Part shown: in pieces, positions 1 to 12,134 of the stretch
How positions within the stretch are numbered: the first letter of the stretch is position 1
How the letters are laid out: every line of letters begins with the position of its first letter
NCBI RefSeq assembly: GCF_963678635.1
Contig: NC_087068.1
Location: 31,002,318 to 31,066,317, forward strand
Source of the DNA: Symsagittifera roscoffensis
Taxonomy: Eukaryota; Xenacoelomorpha; Acoela; Convolutidae
DNA length: 64,000 nt
Reading direction: 5' to 3'
Position numbers and translations under genes: made by a program
The notes under the pieces: model-generated
What the model saw: the letters and a program-made list of their open reading frames with translations, nothing else
What the model was told of the DNA's origin: nothing
Database searches by the model: none

Positions 1-1178
1 GCAAACTCAATTCATCTAAAATTCTAACTGACCTTTCATCCAAGTTTTTTAATTGTCTATCCTGTCCTTCCGAAAATTTTTCAAGCTTTCTCTTGTGTCG
101 GCTTATCAGGTTATTGTTGTGCCACCTTGCTTTCCGGTTCAGATAGAATATTACCGAAGGCCACCACTTCTCATCTATACCCCTTCTCACTACCTCTCTT
201 GCTTTTTTAGGTTAACCGATGCCTTGGCCCTATCCGCATTTGCCTGGCTTATCTCAGATCTCAACAGTCTAAGTTGGAAGCCGTGCACCGCTTGATCCGA
301 AAAAACACCCTAATCGGACTCGCGAAACCGTAAAAAGACTGGTATAAAGTCGTTATCGAGACATTTTCTCAGAAATTTAATTCTCAGGAAATTGCTATTA
401 ATTTTATTAAATTGTTTTAAATAATCTTATACAAGTTTCCAAGTGAGTTTTCTTTTTTTAAGGAACAATCTAAGGAGTGGTGGTGGCAGCAAAAATGCGG
501 TCATCTGTTCTTTGCAGGCCACGAGCATTTAAACTCATGTGGCACTCAGCAAAGAAAAAATATCCACAATAAAATCTTACCACTTACTGGTCGTTCGGTT
601 CCGGTTGGAGGACCCCAGCCAACACCTCCGCTCTCTGCGCCTTTGCCCTGCGGTGTCCCTGCGATGGTTTCTTGGTCTGGGCCCGTATCCTTGAGAAAAT
701 ACCTGGCAGGTGGTCTCGATGGGACAGCACCACCCGTAGTGACTTCAACTCCAATTCACTTGACTGGTGCAGTTGAAGATATTCTCTGAGGCCGCAGGAT
801 TCTGTCTCTTCCTTCTAGAGATAAGGCTACCAGTTGGTTTTATGACGATTATCTCTCTCTTCCGCAGATCCTCAAAAATATCGGGAGTGCCCGTTCTCCT
901 GCAGTAGACAATGCCACTAATTTGTCTTCGCTTTGATTGTAAATACGCCAGTAGTTCAACAAGTGGGCAGGGCGTTTAGTTGTTCGTGCGATGTGAGGAT
1001 ATGCTGTTGTTCAGTACGTTGTGCCAGATAATAATCTGCTGACTGGCCAGAGGTTGCAATTCCAATAACACTCGTAAATCCTTCCCCCTGTTCAAGGTAT
1101 TGGGGTTCAAAGAAAGGCCGGGACTGCGTAGTTTGTACTCTGAAGTTTGTTCCCAAGGCAGCACGAGTAGCGTTCGCG
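1..1178. other. No confident gene; possible transposon-derived coding debris
   Basis: Nothing in 1-470 is supported as a gene. From about 470 to 950 the plus strand has short open stretches with GC-richer, coding-like composition just upstream of the LINE reverse transcriptase remnant, so it may be the decayed N-terminal part of that element. On the minus strand, 1164 to 976 encodes a short stretch with the pattern W-H-x3-N-N-S-I, which recurs in the plus-strand frame at 15,960. I do not know its function. Confidence 0.3.
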
Positions 1179-3692
1179 ATGACTCTCACGAAATGCTCGA
1201 ACCAGTTACAGGAGACCCCCGAGAACAAAGAAGCATGGGTCAGACTGGTTGTTCTTCCTCTGTTCTGTCTGCGGAAACCTCATCGGAAAGGTATGGCTGG
1301 CAAGCTCAGGCTCTCTTCAGTAGTTCAGCAGCAGATGGCAGCCTTCAATAGAGGTGAGTACACTTTTCCTGTCAGCACAAAAAGACCGATTTTGCCGCCC
1401 AAGAACGACAACGGGAAACTCATTCAAGGGAAACTCGACGAAGGTGACATTTGCGGTGCTGTGCGACTTGCGGCTAGTGACGACACGCTCACGCGACCCA
1501 GCGAAGAATTTCTACACAAGCTCCAGTCGAAGCACCCTGCTAGCCCAGAGAACCGTCGGGCTGCGCCTGCCACCGAGGTCACGCAGCTGCAAATATCCGA
1601 AAAGGAAATTCGTTCTGCCATATTCTCTTTTCCTTCCGGCAGCGCTGCAGGTCCCTCAGCACTACGTCCGCAACATCTGAAAGATGCACTATCTTCTTCA
1701 GCGAACGAAGCAGGTAACCAGCTTGTCGCGTCAGTAACTGAGTTCTGCAACTTGTTTTTGCATGGCGACCTGCCAGAGTTCATCAAGCCTGTTCTATCAA
1801 GCGCCACACTGATATCCCTATCAAAGAAATGCGAAGGCATACGCTCCATTGCGATTGGAGAAACATTGAGATGTCTCACTGCCAAGTAAGTTTCTCGACG
1901 AATGCTTCGCAAGTTTCAGTCTTTTTTCCAGCCATTACAGCTTGGCGCAGGCAGCCGCAATGGATGCGAAGCCGCCTCACACGCTGCCAGAGGGTACATT
2001 GCTTCTGCGTGCGCGGACGAAGCGTTTGTCAAGATCGATTTCCCCAACGCCTTCAACAGGGTCAGACGGGACGCAATGTTTGAATGCATTGCTGAACACG
2101 CACCGGAAATCCTGCAGTTTGTCAAAAGTTGCTACAATGAGTCAAGTCTCCTCTTACATGCTGATTACATAGTCAAGTAAGCTGAAAAATTCCAACAGGG
2201 CGAGCCGCTTGCCATATTCGTCTTCTGTTTGGTCCTCCACCCTTGTCTCAAGGAACTCATAAGTTAACTGAGGCTTGGTTACCTCGACGATTTTTCTTTC
2301 GGAGACTACTGGTGGACAGCTCTTAAAGACCTCATAGTTCTCCGCAAAAATGCTGAGCGCGTAGGACTCAACGTCAAGAAGTGTGAGATCACCGCCTTCG
2401 GTCCAAACAAAGAAACCATTGAAAGTGAGTTCATTGCCAAGTTCCCGAACATTACAGTGCTCAACCCTTCGATGACCACCTTGCTGGGTGCCGGCTTGGG
2501 TGAGGAAGCAAACAGGCGTGAACTCAAATCCAAACTTGACAACATCAAATGACTGACAGAACGCACCCATCAACTACCAAGCCATGCGGCTTTCTTCCAG
2601 ATGAAAAACAGTTTCATGAAGCCGAAGTTGATGTATGTTCTTCGAGCCAGTCCAGCTTTCAAGCATCATGACCTGCTAAAGGAATTCGACCAGCACGTAT
2701 CGACAGAAGTTGTGCGCGTCTTCAATTGCTTGCTAAATGAACGACGTCAACAACAAATCTCGCTGCCAACCAAGCACGGAGGTTTCGGCGTGCCAAGTGC
2801 TTCTTCTATTTCCTCGTCGAAGATCTACGGTTGCGTCACAGAGGATGTTTCGTTCACAGAAGCCACCAGACACTGGGAGTCTCTAAGCGGGCACAGCTTC
2901 ACCAGCCAATTACTCAGCGTCCACTAGAAAGAGTGGTCGTCTTCAATCTTTCAACGCAATTTCACCGCCCTCGACTCCGCCACTGAGCTAAGAGAAGCTG
3001 CTCGTCTTCAAGGTGCACGAGCCGTAGGAGCATGTGACTGGATTGACGTTTTACCATCCCGCCCTCTGGGACTCAGTCTTTTGGACGACGAGTTTCGCAT
3101 TGAATCAGCACTGCGCCTGGGGGCACCAGTCACAGCTCAACATAAGTGCAAATGTGGGCTTTTCGCTGCTGCAGATGGGCTGCATGCTCTGATATGCCCT
3201 AAAATCAAGCACTGTTTAACCAGGCACAACAACTTCAACGTGCTCGTGAAGGAAGCGCTGAAAACAGCCAAGATCCCATCCACTTTGGAGTCTGTTGGGC
3301 TACTTCGAAAGGAAGTCAGAAGACCAGACGGCTTAACACTGATTCCCTGGAGTGTCGGTAGAACCCTTGCTTGGGACTTCACATGCGTAAGCAGGTTAGC
3401 GAACTCCAATGTTCAGTCAGAGGCCCTGCCCGGTTCAACCCCGGCCTCAAAAGCGGAAACCAGGAAACGCCGATTCTACTCTGACCTGCCCACAATTGTT
3501 CATTTTGAACCAATCACCATCGATACACCCGGTGCTATAGGTAGGACTTCCTTGATATTCCTCCAAAATCTTGCCAGTCTCGTAGACACGGTCACAGGTG
3601 ATCTGATCTCTTTTCGAAAGCTGAAACAACGCTTCAGATTCGCCATCCAAAGAGGCAACGCAGGATGCATCATGGAGGCGCTAGAAGGCTAG
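1179..3692 (+). pseudogene. Non-LTR retrotransposon (LINE) ORF remnant: RT plus C-terminal REL-type endonuclease
   Basis: A broken reverse transcriptase frame. RT fingers lie at about 1590-1890 (GPSALRPQHLKD, then the IRSIAIGETLR stretch), the first palm aspartate region is at about 2030-2060 (KIDFPNAFNRVRRD), and the catalytic YLDD is at 2280-2291. A thumb region follows, and from 2601 a C-terminal part. The last frame (to 3692) carries a C-x-C-x9-H-x3-C-x9-H zinc-binding cluster, then RPDG and, 15 residues after RPD, an aspartate in LAWDFT, then an AET-K stretch: the layout of the restriction-enzyme-like (PD-(D/E)xK) nuclease found at the C terminus of R2-like LINEs. Frame breaks near 1890, 2180, 2265 and 2550 mean it is dead. 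Family placement is inferred from motif order, not from a search. A second remnant of the same type lies at 14.0-15.3 kb. Confidence 0.75.
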
Positions 3693-3789
3693 CAAAAATA
3701 AACCTCACCATGTGCGCAGTTTTGCAATACTTATACCTGTATCCTCTCTCAATTGACTTCTTTTCATCTAACATTGCCAATATCAACAC

Positions 3790-4500
3790 GGAAACAACAA
3801 CCTGTCAACCTGCCGTGCGATGAAGAACTTGAAGATCTCAAAGAAGATTATGTCGAACTCGAAGTACTGTGCACGTCTGAAGACTGCACCTAATGGACCA
3901 CCGTTCTTATCCCGAAGAAGCTAGGACGTAAGCAAAAGCTACTGAAAGAACCATTCTGTTGTGCGTTTTGTACTGCGAGAATTACAAATCAATTGATGGA
4001 TCAACTCAAAAATGAAAACAATTCAATAACAGCAGTTAAAACAAAGTCTTATGAAGAGATAGTCAAAAAAGTACAGTCTGAAAACACACAACAACAGAAT
4101 TGAGCAAAAAATAGGGTAGTTTTGGGAACAACACCAGATACCGACGAAAACGATGTTCTATTTGCGAACGAACTAATGGAAGACTTGATAATTCCGACAG
4201 TAGAAAATTTACGAACAAAAAGAATTAGGAAGAAAAAAGAAAACGGAGCTCATTTATTGAAGATCGAACTTGTTTCGGCTAAAGTCAAACAACTGGTCTT
4301 GAAAAACGCAAAAAAAAATTACGACAAATTAAGATCTATGAAAGTGTGTATTTGAAACCTGACTTGACAAAACTACAACAAGAAGAAGAACATAAACTAC
4401 AAAAAACACTCCGAGAAAGTAGACGTGACAACCCAGGCAGAGAATTTATCGTATGCTCTAATAAATTTTTGAAAAACACAGTTCCAGACAGAATTGACTA
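3790..4500 (+). pseudogene. LINE ORF1 remnant (cysteine-rich, then RRM-like region)
   Basis: The translated plus strand shows paired cysteines (LCTSEDC ... CCAFC) at about 3860-3980, a shape like the PHD-type zinc finger of some CR1/L2-like ORF1 proteins. A charged helical stretch follows, then at about 4340-4490 the sequence VYLKPDLTKLQQEEEHKL and RRDNPGREFIVCSNKFLK, which resembles the nucleic-acid-binding C-terminal part of LINE ORF1 proteins. A stop at 3890 and a stop at about 4101 break the frame. The endonuclease frame begins directly after it, so this is probably ORF1 of the same element. In living LINEs ORF1 protein binds the element RNA. Confidence 0.5.
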
Positions 4501-5450
4501 GATGTGCAGCCAAGTTTGCTACTTTGGAACATTGAAGGAGCAAAAAACAACATCCATTTTCTAGACAGTTATATGTACAATACCGATTTTATTTTACTCA
4601 CCGAAACATTTGCGACAGCAGATATTCACCGGGACTCCCATTTTACTTATTGCCTGAAAGCGAAGAAACTGACAAGAAGCAGAACTAAAAACATCGACTT
4701 TTAGGAGAAACTGCTAATGTGCTGAAATAGAACTCTCTGTCTGCGTACTGGTCGCAGTTTACTTCAAACCTGACACAGATGTTACAGAAATTTTCGCGGA
4801 ATGGCTACCTGTAATCACAGCTTGCAAAAATCGCAAGATTATTCTGGGTGATGATTTTAACTGTAGACCAGACAATAAATCTCAAAGAGGACAAGATTAA
4901 GCTGATAGTTTATTTCACTTTGGCTTACAGGTACTGAATTCTCACTACGCGTCAGTTTACAAATGCCACAATGGTCAAAGAACCATCGATCTTTTCTCCG
5001 TTAACTTCAATTTCAATTAAGGTACTTTGGAAATCATCAAAAATGTACCCTCGAAACATTCAGAAGGTCGACTTGAGACTAAACTTATTGAAGTTTCTTG
5101 ACGAAAAATCAGACAGAATCTGCAAGACAGACCCTGTTTTACTCACAACTTACCTGCAAGATAACATCTTCTCCAAAGAAACCGACAATTTTTTTATTGA
5201 CGATCTCTCGACCGCGCTCATATCAGTCTGGAAGTATTCTGCTAATAAACAGAGAAAAATAAAATCAAAACCTTGGTTCCACAAAGATTGCTATCAACAA
5301 AATCGCAAGCTGAAGTCTGTTCTCAGAACCGGCTGCAACCAAATTGTTTCGACTGAAAAATAGTTTTTCAAAAAAATCGTCTCTACAATCTTCACAGAGA
5401 AATATCCATTATGAAGACTGCTGAGACCGACAGATCAAAATTCTGGAATA
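4501..5450 (+). pseudogene. LINE ORF2 remnant: APE-type endonuclease and linker
   Basis: From 4504 the frame reads LLLWNIEGAKNN then FILLTETFA, the N-terminal signature of an apurinic-like (APE) endonuclease, with the WN and TE residues visible. After a break, 4735-4985 gives an ILGDDFNCRPD stretch (the GDFN motif) and an NGQRTIDLFS stretch. From 4990 to 5450 there is a linker with KPWFHKDCYQQNRKLK and SKFWNILKSK, typical of the region between endonuclease and RT in CR1/Jockey-like LINEs. Breaks include a stop at 4702 and a stop at about 4898. The RT that should follow is separated from it by a minisatellite (5481-5970). Confidence 0.65.
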
Positions 5451-5480
5451 TTTTGAAGTCAAAACGCTCAAAATCGCATC

Positions 5481-5970
5481 GTCAGTTTTTTCTTAAGTTG
5501 CGCCTCTTAAGTCATTTTTTAAGTCCCGCCGCTTACGCCTTTCTTAGGTCGCGCCGTCAGTCTTTTCTGAAGTCGCGCCGTCAGTCTTTTCTTCAGTCGC
5601 GCCGTCAGTCTTCTCTTATGGCGCGCCGCTTACGTCTTTTCTTAAGTCGAGCAGCGTGAATCTTTTCTTAAGTCGCGCAGTCACTCATTTCTTAAATTGC
5701 ACCGTCAGTCTTTTCTTAGGTCGCGCCGCGTGAGTCTTTTCTTAAGTCGCACCTCTTGGGTCTCTTCTAAAGTCGCGCCGCTTAAATTTTTTTAAGTCGC
5801 GCCGCTCAAGTCTGTTCTTAAGTCGAGCAAATTTTCTTTTTTCTTAATTCACCCCGTCAGTCTCCTCTTAGGTCACGCCCTTGACGTTTTTGAAGTTTTT
5901 TATTAAGTCGCGCCTTTGAGGTTTTTCTTAAGTCGCGCCGATTAAGTCAGTTCTTAGGTCGCAAAGTCGC
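5481..5970 (+). repeat. Minisatellite, about 19 units of 23-34 bp
   Basis: About 19 imperfect head-to-tail units with core TTTTCTTAAGTCGCGCC, most preceded by GTCAG. Units differ by substitutions and small indels. It lies inside a LINE ORF2, between the linker and the RT, so it interrupts the reading frame. The CG-rich core contrasts with the AT-rich surroundings. The unit is fully repeated with no unique spacers, so it is not a CRISPR array. Confidence 0.85.
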
Positions 5971-5984
5971 TCCTATCTTGTGCG

Positions 5985-7472
5985 TTTTAACAAATTTCGA
6001 TGATAAACTTGACGCTGAATTAATCCAAAACCAAATGATTCAGGTTGTTAAAAAAAAACAAACCAATTAAAGCTCCAGGGCCAGATGGTATCTCTATCAA
6101 CTGCGTCAAATCCAACCTCCTTGTCATTTTGCCACTACTGCTTCAACTGTTCAATAGTATTTAATCTCAAGAAGTTATCCCGAAAAGTTGGAGAAGTTCA
6201 TTTTTAAAACCTTTTCAGAAAAACAAAGGGGACAAGAAAAATCCAGACAATTACAGAGGACTTGCACTCGGTAACAGTATTTTTAAAGTTTTCACAACAG
6301 TTTTACAAGCCAGATGATTTAAATGGACTGTTAAAAACAAGAAGATACCCCAAAACCAGTTCCGTTTTGCCAGAAACCGCTCGACCATTGATGCAGTCCA
6401 AGCATTCAAAGCAAAATTCAAGACAAATAAGCAAACTTATGTTTGCTATGTTGATTTCAGCAAGACCTTTGACACAGTAGTCAGGAATCAGCTTCTAGAA
6501 AAATTGAAAAACAATGGCTTAAGCACAAGATTTCACAACGTTTTGAGCGTTATTCTTTGCGTCAATTATCTTAGGATTTGTATCAGCGATTTTTTTATCT
6601 GACCGTATAAAACAAAACAGGGGCTTGATTCAGGGTGATCCACTTTCTCCCCTTCTGTTTATTCTATTTACAGCAGATCTTGCTCTTAAACTTTCAATTT
6701 TTGGCAGTTGTATAATTGACTGAAGCGGTCAAAAGGTTACAGATTTATTGTTCGGAGAATAACCTTACTGTGAAAATATCCAAGACTAAAATTATGAAAA
6801 TAAAAAAAGTGGTCATACAGGCAGAAAAAAGATTGTTTTTTACAAGGGTCAACCTCTGGAATACGTCAATTGGTTTGAATACTTAGTTGTGACAATATCA
6901 GCATTCACGAAAGACCACGTGCAATTCTCAAAATTACAATTCTGTCAATTACTTCTGAATTACTTCTGTCAATATTCTTGCCGCAAAAGTAAATTTTCAG
7001 AAATTATCAATTTTTTGGCGTGGCGACTGCTGTATGCTGTTGTTTTACCTTCAAGTTCGTATGGATTGCCGACAACATCCATTTCAACTAATTTTTTAGT
7101 GAAAGTTATTGCCTATTTTTGGAAAAGGTGGGCTGGGATCTCAAAGTTCACTTCAAACTCCAAAGCTATCCAACATCTGTACAAAGACGAATTTCTGGAA
7201 ATATAGAAATCAAAACAGCCGAAATCAAAACCGCTCCCAAAAAAGATCTATCACTCTGTTTTACACAAATGGCTCCATCACGTAATTTGCACAAGTGGAA
7301 ACTGCTACAGAAATTCTACGGAGACGTTTTGCGTTTGTAAATTCTGTGGAGAAGATAAAGAATCTCCTTAGCGCCTCTACTGGGCCTGTCCTTTTATCGC
7401 AGTCAATTGTCCAAAGAACGATGATTGGAAAAACCACTTTCAAAATCTATTGTACATGGAAAAATCAAAAAG
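5985..7472 (+). pseudogene. RT module, unit 1 of the array
   Basis: Begins just after the minisatellite with DDKLDAEL and a frame-broken NKAPGPDG. The FVCYVDFSKTFDTV palm stretch is readable at about 6440-6480. The catalytic YADD region is missing: sequence present in the other units between the GSC stretch (about 6715) and TEAVKR is deleted here. The C-terminal CKFCGEDK zinc cluster is at about 7330. Dead. Confidence 0.7.
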
Positions 7473-8998
7473 TGACATAGTGATCGAACTAATGGAACAA
7501 ATTTCGACTGATGATAAACTTGACGCTGAATTAACCGAAGAAGATTTGATTCAGGTTGTTAATAAAATCAAACCAAACAAAGCTCAGGGCCAGATGGTAT
7601 CTATTTTAACTGCGTCAAAACCAAACTCCCTGTCATTTTGCCACTACTGTTTCAACTGTTCAATAGATTTTTATCTCAAGAATTTATCCCGAAAAATTGG
7701 AGAATTTCTTAGTAAAACCTCTTTACAAAAACAAAGGGGAAGAAAAATTCAGACAATTACAGAGGACTTGCACTCGGCAAAAGTTTTTAAAAAGTTTTCA
7801 CATCAATTTTACAAGCCAGATTATATAAGTGGTCTGTTAAAAACAAGAAGATAACCCAAAACCAGTTCGGCTTTGTCAGAAACCGCTCGACCATTAATGC
7901 AGTCCAAGCACTCAAAGGGGTAGTGGTAGCAAGGTTCAAGACAAATAAGCAAACTTGTGTTTGCTATGTTGATTTTAGCAAGGAATTTGACACAGTAGTC
8001 AGGAACCAACTACTAGAAAAATTGAAAAACAACGACTTAAGCACAAAACTTCACAACGTTTTGAGCGTAATTTGTTACATCAATTATCTCAGGATCTGTA
8101 TCAACGATTTTGTCTCTGACCCTATAAAACAAAACAGGGGCTTACTTCACGGTGATCCACTTTCTCCCCTTCTGTTTTTTTTCTATTTATAGCAAACCTC
8201 GCTCTTATACTATCAGTTTTTGGTAGTTGTTATTTTTATGCAAATGATTTAGCGATCGTTACAGACACCACTCAACAAATGATGAAGCGCTCATAAGGTT
8301 AGATATTTATTGCCGGAAGAACAACCTTACTGTGAATATTCCCAGGACTAAAATGATGAAAGTAAGAAAAAGTGGTCATACTGGCAGAAAGGACATTGTT
8401 TCTTACAAGGGTCAACCTCTGGAATACGTCATTTCTCACCACGGGCATTTATCAAAATTACAATCCTGTCAATTACTTCTGTATTACTTCTGTCAATATT
8501 CTTGCCGCAAAAGTAAATTTTCAGAAAATCTCATTTTTGTCGGCGTGGCGACTCCTGTATGCTGTTGTTTTACCTTCATGTTTGTATGGATTGTCGACAA
8601 CATCCAGTTCAACTGATTTTTTAGTGAAGGTTATTGCCTATTCTTGGAAAAGGTGGGCTCGGATCTCAAAATTCACTTCAAATTCCAAACCTATCCATCA
8701 TCTGTACGAAGAAGACTTTCTGGAAATACAGAAATCAAAACCACAGAAATCAAAACAGCTCCCAAGGAAGGTCTATCGCTCTGTTTCACACGAATGGCTT
8801 CCTTCACAAAATTTATACAAAAAGAAACTGATACGGAAACACTACAGAGACATTTTGAGTTTGTAAATTCTGTGGACAACATATAGAATCTCCTCAGAAG
8901 CTCTACTGGACCTGTCCTTTTATCGCAGAAAGTTGTCCAAAGAACGACGATTGGAAAACCCACTTTCAAAGTCTAATGTACGTGGAAAACTCAAAAAA
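7473..8998 (+). pseudogene. RT module, unit 2 of the array
   Basis: Pre-RT segment EQISTDDKLDAELTEED and VNKIKPNKA are open, then one base is missing in the APGPDG region near 7585. The palm reads CYVDFSKEFDTVVRNQ at about 7960-8000. The second catalytic motif reads YAND instead of YADD (about 8236-8250), so an active-site aspartate is lost. The CCHC cluster at 8865-8930 is frameshifted. Confidence 0.7.
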
Positions 8999-10569
8999 TG
9001 ACATAGTGATCGACGACTTAACGGAACAAATTTAGACTGATGATAAACTTAACGCTGAATTAACCGAAGAAAATCTGATGCAGCTTGTTAATAAAACCGC
9101 ACCAAAAGAAACTCCAGGGCCAGATGGTATCTCTATCAACTGCGTCAAATCCAACCTCCCTGTCCTTTTGCCACTACTGCTTCAACTGTTCAATATTAAT
9201 ATTATTAGAAGTTATCCCTAAAAGTTGGAGAGTTTCATTATTACAACCTCTTTACAAAAATAAAGGGGACGAGAAAAATCCAGACAATTACAGAGGACTT
9301 GCACTCGGCAACAGTTTTTTAAAAGTTTTCACATCAGTTTTACAAGCCAGATTATATAAGTGGACTGTTAAAAACAAGAAGATACCTCAAAACCAGTTCA
9401 ATTTTGTCAGAAACCGCTCGACCATTGATGCAGTCCAAGCACTCAAAACGCAGGTGGCAGCAAAGTTCAAGACAAATAAGCAAACTTATGTTTGCTATGT
9501 TGATTTCAGCAAGACGTTTGACACAGTAGTCAGGAATCAGCTACTCGAAAAATTGAAAAACAACGGCTAAAGCACAAGATTTCACAACGTTTTGAGCGTT
9601 ATTCGTTGCGTCAATTATCTCAGGAGCCGTATCAGCGATTTTGTCTCTGACCACATAAAACAAAACAGGTGCTTACTTCAGGGTGATCCACTTTCTCCCC
9701 TTCTGTTTATTCTATTCACAACAAACCTCGCTCTTATACTATCAGTTTTTGGTAGTTGTTATTTTCATGCAAACGATTTAGCGATCGTTACAGACAGCAC
9801 TCAACAAATGACTGAAGCGGTCAAAAGGTTGGAGGTTTTTTGTTGGGAGAACAACCTTACTGTGAATATTTCCAAGACTAAAAAGATAAAATTAAGAAAA
9901 GGTGGTCATACTGGCAGAAAGGAGATTATTTTGTCACAAGGGTCAACCTCTGGAATACTACAATTCGTTTGAATACTTAGGTGTGACAATATCAGCATTC
10001 AAGAAAGTCCACGTGCCTATCTCAAAATTACATTTCTGTCAATTACTTCTGTATTACTTCTGTCAATTTTCTTGCCGCAAAGGTAAATTTTCAGAAAATA
10101 TCTTTTTTTGTCGGCGTGGCGACTGCTGTATGCTGTTGTTAAACCTTCAGATTCGTATGGATTGTCGACAACATCCAGTTCAAGTGATTTGTTATTGAAA
10201 GTAATAGCCTTTTTTTGGAAAAGGTGGGGTGGGATCTCATAATTCACTTCAAATTCCAAACCTATCCATCATCTGTACGAAGAAGACTTTCTGGAAATAC
10301 AGAAATCAAAACCACAGAAATCAAAACAGCTCCCAAGGAAGGTCTATCGCTTTGTTTTATACAAATGGCCTCCATCACAAAAATTGTACAAGTGGAAACT
10401 GCTACAGAAATTCTACGGAGACGTTTTGCGTTTGTAAATTCTGTGGAGAAGATAAAGAATCTCCTTAGCGCCTCTACTGGGCCTGTCCTTTTATCGCAGT
10501 CAATTGTCCAAAGAACGATGATTGGAAAACCCACTTTCAAAATCTTTTGTAAATGGAAAACTCAAAAAG
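8999..10569 (+). pseudogene. RT module, unit 3 of the array
   Basis: The longest readable RT of the array. PGPDGISINCVKSN and YKNKGDEKNPDNYRGLALG (RT motifs 1-2) are at about 9115-9310, DFSKTFDTVVRNQ at about 9500-9540, and GDPLSPLLF at about 9680. The catalytic motif reads HAND, so it is inactive. A stop near 9568 and a frameshift near 9175-9215 break it. The CCHC part (CKFCGEDKESP) is at 10,435-10,470. Confidence 0.7.
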
Positions 10570-12134
10570 TGACATAGTGATTGAGAACTTACCGGAACAA
10601 ACTCGACTGATGATAAATTTAACTCTGAATTAACCGAAGAAGATCTGATTCAGCTTGTTAATAAAACCAAACCAAACAAAGCGCCAGGGCCAGATGCTAT
10701 CTCTATCAACTGCGTCAAGTCCAACCTCCCTGTCCTTTTGCCACTACTGCTTCAACTGTTCAATAGTATTTTATCTCAAGAAATTTTCCGTAAAAGTTGG
10801 AGAATTTCATTATTAAATCCTCTTAACAAAAAAAACAAAGGGGACGAGAAAAATTTAGACGATTACAGAGGACTTCACTCGGCAACAGTTTTTTTAAAGT
10901 TTTCACATCAGTTTTACAAGCCAGATTATATAAGTGGACTGTTAAAAACGAGAAGATACCCAAAACTACTTCCATTTTGTCAGAAACCGCTCGACCATTA
11001 ATGCAGTCCAAGCACTCAAAACGGAGGTGGCAGCAAGTTTCCACACAAATAAGCAAATTTATGTTTGCTGTGTTGATTTCAGCAAGGCGTTTGACACAGT
11101 AGTCTAGAAAAACTGAAAAACAACGGCTTAAGCACAAAATTTCACAACGTTTTGAGCGTTATTCGTTGCGTCAATTATCTCAGAATCTGGGTCAGCGATT
11201 TTGTCTCTGACCACATAAAACAAAACAGGGGCTTACTTCAAGATGATCCACTTTCTCCCCTTCTGCTTATTAAATTCACAGCAAATCTCGCTCTAATACT
11301 ATCAATTTTGGTAGTTGTTATTTTTATGCAGATGATTTAGCGATCGTTACAGACAGCACTCAACAAATTACTGAAGCGCTCAAAAGGTTAGAGGTTTATT
11401 GCCGGGCGGGAGAACAACCTTACTGTGCATATTTCCAAGGATAAAAAGATGAAACTGAGAAAAGGTGGTCATACTGGCAGAAAGGACATTGTTTTTTACA
11501 AGGGTCAACCTCTGGAACACGTCAACTCGTTTGAATAGTTAGCTGTGACAATATCAGCTTTCATGAAAGAACACATGCATTTCTCAAAATTACAATTCTG
11601 ACAATTACTTCTTTTTTATTTTTACTTCTGTCAATAATCTTGCCTCAAAGGTAAATTTTCAGAAAATACAATTTTTCGGCGTGGCGACTGCTGTATGCTG
11701 TTGTTTTACCTACATTTTTGTATGGATTGTCGACAACATCCATTTCAACTAATTTTTTAGTGGAAGTTATTGCCTATTTTTGAAAAAGGTGGGCTGGGAT
11801 CTCAAAGTTCACTTCAAACTCCAAACCTATTCATCATCTGTACAAAGACGACTTTCTGGAAAAGTAGAAATCAAAACAGCAGAAATCAAAACAGCTCCCA
11901 AAGAATGTCTATCGCTCTAATTTACACAAATGTTCTCCATCACAAAATTTGTACAAGTGGAAACTGCTACGGAAACTCTACGGAGACATTTTGCAATTGT
12001 AAAATCTGTGGACAACATATAAAGTCTCCTCAGCACCTCTACTGGACCTGTCCTTTTATCGGAGTCAATTGTCCAAAAAACGACGATTGGAAAATCCACT
12101 TTCAAAATCTATTGTACGTGGAAAACTCAAAAAG
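10570..12134 (+). pseudogene. RT module, unit 4 of the array
   Basis: The only unit that keeps an intact YADD catalytic box (11,325-11,336) as well as DFSKAFDTV (about 11,070-11,100). The two lie in different frames because of indels around 10,830, 10,875 and 11,105. The CCHC cluster CKICGQHIKSPQHLYWTC is intact at about 11,998-12,055 and continues in frame into unit 5. Confidence 0.7.

Noticed and set aside
53-295. 80-residue frame at the left edge
   Set aside because: Starts at TTG, has no recognisable motif and lies in decayed transposon flank.
5481-5970. CRISPR-like array
   Set aside because: Units are contiguous with no unique spacers of uniform length, and the host is eukaryotic; it is a minisatellite.
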